The notes under the pieces are model-generated. The model was not told where the DNA came from. It did not search any database and worked only from the letters and a program-made list of their open reading frames with translations. Below are positions 39,368 to 45,637 of a DNA stretch of 45,637 nucleotides, piece by piece (position 1 is the stretch's first letter; every line of letters begins with the position of its first letter). The stretch is taken from the IMG/VR virus record IMGVR_UViG_3300005663_000080, positions 1 through 45,637 of that record; one strand, 5' to 3'. This DNA comes from a virus. A program made the position numbers and the translations under genes.

Positions 39368-40303
39368 ATGAAACCACTAAACGTGCTATCCCTATTCGAC
39401 GGAATTTCTTGTGCGCAAATAGCGTTAGAACGCGCAGGGTTTGAAGTCGCTAATTATTTTGCGTCAGAAATTGAAAAAGCGTCGATCAAGATAACGCAGC
39501 ACAATTATCCCAACACGATACAGCTTGGCAACGTTACAAAGATCAAAGCAATAGATTTACCACCAATAGATTTGCTCATCGGCGGGTCACCTTGCCAGGG
39601 ATTTTCGTCTGAAGGCAAAAAATTAAACTTTAATGATCCGAGAAGTAAACTCTTCTTTGAGTATGTTAGGTTGTTAAAAGAATGCAAGCCCAAATGGTTT
39701 CTTCTTGAAAACGTTGGTAGTATGGAACAGCAGCACCAAGATATTATTTCAGAGCAATTTGGTGTTCAGCCTGTTGCAATAAATTCACGGATGTTTTCAG
39801 CGCAGGTCAGAAATAGAGTATATTGGACAAATCTTGATCTTGAAAAGCCAGAAAAAGAAGCAAGTATAGTTATATTTGATATAGTTGAAAAAAATGGCAA
39901 GTTTAATGTTTTAGACGACTGCAAGTCAGTATCAAGAAAGTACATGCGGCGTAAAGTATATTTTGATTGGAGAATTCCTGGTGTCTTTGGTCAGTATAAA
40001 GAAGCTAATTATTTATACGCTAAACATAGCCCCATAACGTGTGCTGGGACTGCGTATATTTTATGCGCTAATGGCCAAATACGAAAAACCTCGCTGTTAG
40101 AACAAGAGCGATTGCAAACAGTTCCAGATGGGTACACCGATGTTGGTATTTGTAAAACGTCAAGAAGTAAGTCAATCGGCAATGGGTTTACTGTAGATGT
40201 TATAGTCTACATATTGAATCATATCATAACAAGCAGAAACGTTGAGCTTGTGTTACAAGCACAGCAAATCAAGTTAAGTGACTTCGAGGACTTAATAATA
40301 TGA
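39368..40303 (+). CDS. C5-cytosine DNA methyltransferase with shared C-terminal tail
   Basis: 311 residues. LSLFDGISCAQIALERAG (motif I), IGGSPCQGFSS with catalytic Cys76 (IV), LLENVGS (VI), AQVRNRVYW (VIII) and SKSIGNGFTVDVI (X) identify a 5-methylcytosine methyltransferase, perhaps with a short target domain. The end LQAQQIKLSDFEDLII is the third copy of the tail found on neighbouring enzymes. ATG 39368 is chosen because the motif I strand follows at once. Its stop overlaps the radical SAM start (ATGA). Confidence 0.9.
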   Translation: MKPLNVLSLFDGISCAQIALERAGFEVANYFASEIEKASIKITQHNYPNTIQLGNVTKIKAIDLPPIDLLIGGSPCQGFSSEGKKLNFNDPRSKLFFEYVRLLKECKPKWFLLENVGSMEQQHQDIISEQFGVQPVAINSRMFSAQVRNRVYWTNLDLEKPEKEASIVIFDIVEKNGKFNVLDDCKSVSRKYMRRKVYFDWRIPGVFGQYKEANYLYAKHSPITCAGTAYILCANGQIRKTSLLEQERLQTVPDGYTDVGICKTSRSKSIGNGFTVDVIVYILNHIITSRNVELVLQAQQIKLSDFEDLII

Positions 40304-41727
40304 GTCAAAAACCAAAAACAAGTCCCCGAGACCTGAAAAACAAGCCAAAAGTTCTACTAATCTACCCAAATCAGGTAAGAGAGTCGTTCGTAGAACTTTA
40401 TCAAAAGCACCGTTTCCCGAACATTGGCCCGCGATCAAATCCGATGATAAATTTAGGGATGCTTTACATTGTCGCGGCAATTCGAGACATCTGTGATTGT
40501 CAGTATATCGACAACAACACCGAGAAACTCTCAACGCACGACTTAACACAATACATCTTAAAACAAAAGCCGGACATCGTTGGGTTTGGCGGTACGCTTA
40601 CCGAGTGGCCACAGGCATCGCAAGTTGCCGCGTCGCTCAAAGAACAAGCACCAGACATCACAACATGCTATGGTGGACCCAACGCGAGCGCAAACCCAAC
40701 GAAACACGTCAAGTATTTCGACTTTGTGTTTCGTGGCTGGGCAGAACAATCGTTTCGTGAGTTTGTTTTGCGAATGTCTAAGTCGCCTAATGCTTTTTCA
40801 ATCGAAGGTATACCAGGCCTTTGCTGGCGCGATCAAACGACTGAAGACCCAATCGGTGGCAACGAAGGTTGCATAGTACCGCCAGCACTAAACATAAATC
40901 TCGACGACGTTAAATACCCGGCTCGCGATGTAATTGACATCGAGAATTACAAGCGAGTGCAGTTTCCAACACACGCAACTCAATGCTGTGATGGCAAAGG
41001 CGTATGCCAATCACCAGTAGACGTCGTTGTAGCGTCGCGAGGTTGCCCACACGCTTGCTCGTTCTGTTCAAGCAAGTCTATCTGGCAACAGCGGCATAAA
41101 ACACGCCCAGCGGCGTTTGTGGCGGACGAAATCCGCATGATGCAGCGTTTGTATAGCACTAAGACGATTCATTTCAGGGGCGACAACACAACGGCGAACG
41201 CAACGTATCTTGAATCGCTCTGCAAAGAACTTAAGACGCTCCACAATGAGACGGGATTAACCTGGATTTGCCAGTCGAGAATAAATGTTCTCAGCAGGCC
41301 GACGATACGTATGATGAAGAAAGCCGGTTGTCGCGTGATTTGTGCAGGCTTTGAATCAGCGAACGACGAGACGCTTCAAGCTATCGACAAAGGTTTCTTG
41401 TTCAAAGATGTTGTACACGCAATCGAGAATCTCGAACGCGAAGAAATGTTTTATTCAGGTGGATTTATTGTGGGCGCACCGAACGAAGGCGAGAAAGAAA
41501 TTGAGCGAACGCTCTTATTCACACGCAACGTCTCGCGGCTACCGCATTCGTTTATACCGCGAGGAGCAGGGCGGCTAGTAGGCTGGCCCGTCTCAGAAAT
41601 GTATAATGAAATGCTCGCGAATCCAGAACTCATTGCATTTAATTGGCAATGCGGCGAGCAAATAATTTCGAATACTCGCAAACTTTCAGCAGCACAAGTT
41701 GAGTCATGTATCGCCCGTCATTGGTGA
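40300..41727 (+). CDS. Cobalamin-type radical SAM enzyme
   Basis: 475 residues. An N-terminal B12-binding-like domain (VLLIYPNQ, PMINLGMLYIVAAIRD, DIVGFGGTLTEW, CYGGPNAS) precedes the radical SAM core with SRGCPHACSFCSS (Cys249, 253, 256). The order is that of BchE-like class B methylases and related enzymes. The DxHxxG cobalamin ligand motif is not obvious, so base-off or no B12 binding must be considered. Family members alkylate unreactive carbons. It is translationally coupled to the cytosine methyltransferase, which makes a DNA-base or glycan substrate worth testing. Confidence 0.85.
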   Translation: MSQKPKTSPRDLKNKPKVLLIYPNQVRESFVELYQKHRFPNIGPRSNPMINLGMLYIVAAIRDICDCQYIDNNTEKLSTHDLTQYILKQKPDIVGFGGTLTEWPQASQVAASLKEQAPDITTCYGGPNASANPTKHVKYFDFVFRGWAEQSFREFVLRMSKSPNAFSIEGIPGLCWRDQTTEDPIGGNEGCIVPPALNINLDDVKYPARDVIDIENYKRVQFPTHATQCCDGKGVCQSPVDVVVASRGCPHACSFCSSKSIWQQRHKTRPAAFVADEIRMMQRLYSTKTIHFRGDNTTANATYLESLCKELKTLHNETGLTWICQSRINVLSRPTIRMMKKAGCRVICAGFESANDETLQAIDKGFLFKDVVHAIENLEREEMFYSGGFIVGAPNEGEKEIERTLLFTRNVSRLPHSFIPRGAGRLVGWPVSEMYNEMLANPELIAFNWQCGEQIISNTRKLSAAQVESCIARHW

Positions 41728-41746
41728 AATATTAAACGCAAATGCA

Positions 41747-42574
41747 ATGCTACCAACAAACAAAATAATTTGTGGCAATAACGTCGATGTTCTCGCAACG
41801 TTTCCTGATGGTTGTATTGACTTAACAGTCACGTCGCCGCCTTACGATAATCTCAGAACGTACAAAGGGTTTAACTTTGACTTCGAGGGTGTTGCACAGC
41901 AGCTATATCGTGTAACGAAAACGGGTGGCGTTGTGGTGTGGGTGATCGGCGACGCAACGATAAACGGATCAGAAACATGTACGTCTTTTAAGCAAGCTCT
42001 TCAGTTTGTAGGATTAGGGTTCAATCTTCATGATACGATGATCTACCAGAAATTTGGTTGCCAATTCCCCGAGGTTAATAGATATTATCAGCAGTTTGAG
42101 TATATGTTCGTGCTTTCTAAGGGCAAGCCAAGAACAACTAACTTAATAAGAAAAGAAAATAAGTTGGCAGGTAAACGGTTTAACAGCGCGGGCAATCGCC
42201 AAGCTAATGGTGTTATTAATCCTATGTCGTTTCATAATACCGGGCGAGAACCTGTAATAAAAGAATTTGGAGTTATGTGGAATGTATGGCGAATTTCTGC
42301 CCAGCGTCAAGCAGGGCACCCCGCACCGTTTCCTGAAAAACTAGCACACGACCACATAATAAGCTGGAGCAACGAAGGCGACATTGTGTTAGACCCATTT
42401 AGTGGATCGGGCACAACAGCCAAGATGGCAAAAGAAACAAAGAGAAAGTTTATTGGTATCGACTGTTCAGAAGAATACTGCGAAATAGCTCGCAAGCGTT
42501 TGAGTTATGACACGGACATCGCAGTACAAGCTGCGCAATTATCACCCGACGACTTCAACGACATAATTATTTAG
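41747..42574 (+). CDS. Second beta-class DNA methyltransferase with shared C-terminal tail
   Basis: 275 residues from ATG 41747 (TTG 41699 also open). IICGNNVDVLATFPDG leads to TSPPYDNLRTY (SPPY 30-33) and the SAM motif DPFSGSGTTAKMAKETKRKF (from 216). The SPPY form is typical of N4-cytosine methyltransferases, while N6-adenine remains possible. The chain ends VQAAQLSPDDFNDIII, the fourth copy of the shared tail. The gene follows the radical SAM enzyme at once. Confidence 0.9.
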   Translation: MLPTNKIICGNNVDVLATFPDGCIDLTVTSPPYDNLRTYKGFNFDFEGVAQQLYRVTKTGGVVVWVIGDATINGSETCTSFKQALQFVGLGFNLHDTMIYQKFGCQFPEVNRYYQQFEYMFVLSKGKPRTTNLIRKENKLAGKRFNSAGNRQANGVINPMSFHNTGREPVIKEFGVMWNVWRISAQRQAGHPAPFPEKLAHDHIISWSNEGDIVLDPFSGSGTTAKMAKETKRKFIGIDCSEEYCEIARKRLSYDTDIAVQAAQLSPDDFNDIII

Positions 42575-42582
42575 GCCTAAGC

Positions 42583-43239
42583 ATGAACAAACCAAAAATC
42601 CTAGCAATTCTGTGTCATCCAGACGATGAAGTCTTAGCCGCGTGGCCCGTCTTTCAAACAGACACGTTTGAGAAACATCTCATAATAACGTGTTCAGACG
42701 TAATACGCAAAGGTGAACGCCGCGTAAATGCGCTTCTTGAAGTTTGTAACCAGGAAGAAATTTGGTTGGAGTCATGTCTAAGTATTGATAACAATTTCTG
42801 CGCACTGCCAACACGACGAGCGCCGTATACTTTAGCAAATGCAGTAAACGAGATTGAAAATGAATTAAGCAGAATAATTCAGAAGATTAAACCTGACTTT
42901 CTCTTCACCCATGCACCGACAGGAGAATATGGTCACGGAAGTCACCGCCTGCTTTTTGAAATCGTAAGTCAGCACCCCCAAGCAAAGAACGTTGTATTTA
43001 CAGACATGTGCCAACGAAGCAACCATAGATCGCATGACGAAATACCTCGAAGCGTTCGTGACGCATACTATCGCAAGCCATTTTATATGCTACCAGAATT
43101 TGAAATATTTCATGATCACAAACTTGATATGGATTTCTACAACCGAACAAAAGCAATCTACGACAAGACACAAAGTTGGACATGGGACTTCCAGCCAATA
43201 GCAGAGGCAAACTTATTTATTATCAACGAAGATAATTAA
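42583..43239 (+). CDS. PIG-L family deacetylase
   Basis: 218 residues. ILAILCHPDDEVLAA (His12, Asp14, Asp15) and THAPTGEYGHGSH (His119, His121 region) are the zinc-binding motifs of PIG-L/LmbE N-acetylglucosaminyl deacetylases. These remove an N-acetyl group from a sugar or a sugar-containing cofactor. With two glycosyltransferases and a small-molecule-type methyltransferase in the same island, a sugar made by the phage is the likely substrate. It lies 8 bp after the methyltransferase. Confidence 0.85.
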   Translation: MNKPKILAILCHPDDEVLAAWPVFQTDTFEKHLIITCSDVIRKGERRVNALLEVCNQEEIWLESCLSIDNNFCALPTRRAPYTLANAVNEIENELSRIIQKIKPDFLFTHAPTGEYGHGSHRLLFEIVSQHPQAKNVVFTDMCQRSNHRSHDEIPRSVRDAYYRKPFYMLPEFEIFHDHKLDMDFYNRTKAIYDKTQSWTWDFQPIAEANLFIINEDN

Positions 43240-43254
43240 ACAGAAAGAACAGAT

Positions 43255-43605
43255 ATGAACCCAGCAACCCGCAAAGTGACAAGGATAAGAAAGCTGAGAG
43301 CAAAACTAAATAAGCATGCAGCCGCAGTAACGCAGATTTTAGTTTTTGTATTGTTTGCAGTACTCGCTGTATATTCTCTGCGCGGAATTTCTGTTATCAA
43401 TAAGAAATACAGCAAAATTAACAGCCGTGTTAGCATGCTTAATAAGTGTATTGACGAAGCTCATAATCGTACCGACAAATTCAACGTTGTACTAGATAGC
43501 AATACGAAAGTCTTGTTGCAAAGAGATGAGTACCTGAACTCTCGACTTGAAGAGTTGTATAACTATGTACTAAGCCAGCATCAACTAATGGCTCAGAGCA
43601 AATAG
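43255..43605 (+). CDS. Membrane protein with C-terminal coiled coil
   Basis: 116 residues. A basic N-terminus (RKVTRIRKLRAKLNK), one membrane helix (TQILVFVLFAVLAVYSLRG, residues 26-44) and a helical outer or periplasmic part ending LYNYVLSQHQLMAQS. That ending matches a segment of the lipoprotein at 32429. The positive-inside rule places the C-terminus outside the cytoplasm. Located just before the portal, it may act in lysis or the virion; unproven. Confidence 0.6.
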   Translation: MNPATRKVTRIRKLRAKLNKHAAAVTQILVFVLFAVLAVYSLRGISVINKKYSKINSRVSMLNKCIDEAHNRTDKFNVVLDSNTKVLLQRDEYLNSRLEELYNYVLSQHQLMAQSK

Positions 43606-43702
43606 TTAAACACAAAGCAGCAAATAACTAAGATAACCATCTGAATCACAACAACACAGCAAGAAAATCATCTTGAGAACGTAATACACCCTGAGACCAT
43701 AA

Positions 43703-45298
43703 ATGTCAGATCACGGAAACGTAAATACAAAAAGTGGTGACGAAGTTTCACCCGTTGCGGTACCTGGTACAGGCTATTCGCAGATGGCTGGAGCATGGGA
43801 ATTAATTCTTGATTTGCTCGGCGGGACTCGAACGATGCGAGAAGTTGCGCAGAAGTGGCTCCCACAAGAAGCTCAAGAGTTAGACGACTCTTACGTTTCG
43901 CGTTTACACAGGTCTATATTGTACAATGCGTTGAAAGACACAATAAGCAAGCTACGCAATCGTCCGTTCAAAGTTCCTGTTGTTGTTACTGATTTGCCGG
44001 ATAGTTTGTCGTATCTCGAAGAAGATGTGGACGGCATGGGAACTACTCTTAGTGATTTCGCCAAGGGCATTATCGAAAACCTGATAAAGTTTGGCATCGC
44101 GCACATCTACATTGACCACAGCAATATGGCGCCGGGCGACGATGGAAGCGAGTCTACTGCGCGCAATCGTCAGGACTCGAACCAACAGAAGTCCAACGAG
44201 GACAAGGCAGAAGACGCATCAAATATAACAATTCAAGGCGAGAAGGATGCTGGTGCAAGAGTATTTTTCTGGGATATATCCCCAGTAGATTTGATCGGCT
44301 GGCAAACGGAAGTATTGAACAATGTTACGAACCTAACACAAATTCGTGTCCAAGAGACAGACATTGAGCCAGTTGACGATTATGATGATGTTGAAGTTAA
44401 GTATATCAACGTATTCAATAAAGATAGCTGGGAGATTCATCAACAGAATCCAGACAAGCCCGAAGAATATAACGTAGTAGCCGCAGGCCCCTCGACGCTC
44501 GGCAAGATACCATTGATTACAATCTATGCAGACAAGACGGGATTTTTGACCGCTGATCCGCCAATGGAAGATTTGGCGTGGCTCAACTTAGCACATTGGC
44601 AGAGTTATTCAGATCAGCGCAACATCTTAAAATATTCTCGCTTCGGTCTTTTGTTTGGCAAAGGGTTCCCCCAGAAACAGGTAGACGCCAAAGACGGTGT
44701 CGTTGTTGGCCCGCAACGTATGATTCTTACGAGTACAATAGAAGCAGAGTTGAAATACGTTGAACCAACTGGCAAGGGCATCGAAGCGGGCGCTGCTGAT
44801 CTGGAAGACATTGAGCAAAAGATGCGCGTCCTCGGCAACCAGCCGATGGTTAAAAACGTAGCAGTCACAGCGACGACCGATCGAATTGACGAGAGTCGGA
44901 CGGTGAGCCAACTACAGGCGTGGGTCGTTGCAGCAGAACGCGGAATACTCGCGGCGTTGGTGCTCGCGTCGAAGTGGCGTAAAATAGACGCCCCCGATAC
45001 AATGCAAGTTGATATTTTCCACGACTTCGAAGCGACTGTCTTGGGCGGTGGTGACAAAGACCTGCTCCTCAAGATGCGCGAAGCCAATCAAATCACCGGC
45101 GAAACGCTGCTCCGTGAAGAACAACGACGCGGCGTATTCTCGGAGGACATGGACCCAAAAGAAGAGGCCAAAGCCGCCGCCGACGAAGACATCGCAAATC
45201 TCGAAGCCGCTGCTGCTCTAATCGACGACGATGAACCGGAAGATGAACCGGAAGAAGAACCTGAAGAAGAGCCAGGCGGCGACAATAATCAGGAGTAA
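43703..45298 (+). CDS. Portal protein (DUF4055 type)
   Basis: 531 residues. Forms the dodecameric channel for DNA entry at the capsid vertex. WLPQEAQELDDSYVSRLHRS, then LKDTISKLRNRPFKVP, and LEEDVDGMGTTLSDFAKGI with IENLIKFGIAHIYIDH match the DUF4055 portal family. The middle has SYSDQRNILKYSRFGLLF and IEAGAADLEDIEQ as in relatives. The end is an acidic, Glu/Pro-rich repeat tail (PEDEPEEEPEEEPGG). Its stop lies a few bases from the end of a minus-strand HNH gene. Confidence 0.88.
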   Translation: MSDHGNVNTKSGDEVSPVAVPGTGYSQMAGAWELILDLLGGTRTMREVAQKWLPQEAQELDDSYVSRLHRSILYNALKDTISKLRNRPFKVPVVVTDLPDSLSYLEEDVDGMGTTLSDFAKGIIENLIKFGIAHIYIDHSNMAPGDDGSESTARNRQDSNQQKSNEDKAEDASNITIQGEKDAGARVFFWDISPVDLIGWQTEVLNNVTNLTQIRVQETDIEPVDDYDDVEVKYINVFNKDSWEIHQQNPDKPEEYNVVAAGPSTLGKIPLITIYADKTGFLTADPPMEDLAWLNLAHWQSYSDQRNILKYSRFGLLFGKGFPQKQVDAKDGVVVGPQRMILTSTIEAELKYVEPTGKGIEAGAADLEDIEQKMRVLGNQPMVKNVAVTATTDRIDESRTVSQLQAWVVAAERGILAALVLASKWRKIDAPDTMQVDIFHDFEATVLGGGDKDLLLKMREANQITGETLLREEQRRGVFSEDMDPKEEAKAAADEDIANLEAAAALIDDDEPEDEPEEEPEEEPGGDNNQE

Positions 45299-45636
45299 AT
45301 CTTAGACACTATCTTGTTGCAACGTTTGATTTGTTCTGGCCGGTTGGCATTGAGACTGCTGTTGCAGGACACACAAACAGTAAGAAAGTCTTTCTGATTT
45401 GTGCAATCATTGTTCTTGTCATAGTTAATGTGGTGGATTGCCAAGTTGTCTTTCGTCTTGCAAATTTGGCATGTAGAGCTGTCACGCTTTTTGATTTTGG
45501 TCTTGAATGCAGAGTTGAACGCAGGGTGGTACGTTTCAGGTATTGACCAGTTACAGGAATCGCAAATAATAGTACTGCGAGATAATAGTTGCTGCTCATA
45601 GAAGGTGGTCTCGTAGTCACATGTGGGGCACGGAGA
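45289..45636 (-). CDS. HNH endonuclease, 5' end outside the window
   Basis: 115 residues are visible, running leftwards to a TGA at 45289-45291. CPTCDYETTF and CDSCNW make a zinc ribbon, then KIKKRDSSTCQICKTKDN, LAIHHINYDKNN and TVCVSCNSSLNANRP give the two CxxC pairs and His-His-Asn of an HNH nuclease. Such genes are usually homing endonucleases inserted between structural genes. It is the only clear minus-strand gene and overlaps the 3' end of the portal gene by 10 bp. Confidence 0.85.
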   Translation of the reverse strand, partial: SPCPTCDYETTFYEQQLLSRSTIICDSCNWSIPETYHPAFNSAFKTKIKKRDSSTCQICKTKDNLAIHHINYDKNNDCTNQKDFLTVCVSCNSSLNANRPEQIKRCNKIVSKIYS

Positions 45637-45637
45637 G

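Noticed and set aside
36182-42574. Shared tail read as a sliding-clamp binding motif
   Set aside because: QxxLxxF spacing fits only the cytosine methyltransferase copy; the other three do not match clamp or PIP-box spacing, so I do not claim it.

Overview
The window is one stretch of a tailed double-stranded DNA phage genome (Caudoviricetes). The evidence is a large terminase with Walker and nuclease motifs, a DUF4055-type portal, a phage primase-helicase, a tRNA-Thr gene, and about 70 short, tightly packed genes joined by ATGA or TAATG overlaps. Almost every gene lies on the + strand. The genetic code looks standard: TAA, TGA and TAG all end genes. The host cannot be named from this sequence.

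Positions 1-5100 hold a cut-off gene, small zinc-binding, coiled-coil and low-complexity proteins, a cyclic-phosphate-processing receiver-like protein and an ATP-dependent DNA ligase, followed by a tRNA-like gene carrying a 32-bp tandem duplication. Positions 5500-22500 hold nucleic-acid and nucleotide enzymes: a 5'-3' exonuclease, metallophosphoesterase, dNMP kinase with an added zinc module, nucleoside deoxyribosyltransferase-like protein, Cas4-like and VRR-NUC nucleases, HExxH protease, radical-SAM-like protein, BCS1-like AAA ATPase and MazG-like pyrophosphohydrolase, with many unknown small proteins. A zinc-ribbon HNH endonuclease gene here is frame-broken.

Positions 22588-26160 look like the replication control region. 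Ten TAATCGC iterons precede a CHC2-TOPRIM-D5 primase-helicase. A small gene repeating the helicase C-terminal domain follows, then a 380-bp mirror-symmetric array of TTTATGACA motifs. Small genes follow to about 27480.

Positions 28366-31000 hold the packaging genes: a possible small terminase, then the large terminase. Positions 33800-43240 are an accessory island between terminase and portal: two glycosyltransferases, a beta-class DNA methyltransferase, a Mom-like DNA modifier, a class I methyltransferase, a C5-cytosine methyltransferase, a cobalamin-type radical SAM enzyme, a second beta-class methyltransferase and a PIG-L deacetylase. Four of these DNA-modifying enzymes, from three unrelated folds, end in the same roughly 15-residue C-terminal tail. 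The portal gene follows, and a minus-strand HNH endonuclease runs off the right edge.

The most unusual features are the shared tail, the mirror-symmetric array, and two genes whose frames break by -1 at the same AAA-AAG-stop site. A -1 break in the HNH gene and a +1 break near 26958 mean that indels or sequence errors must be considered for all of them.
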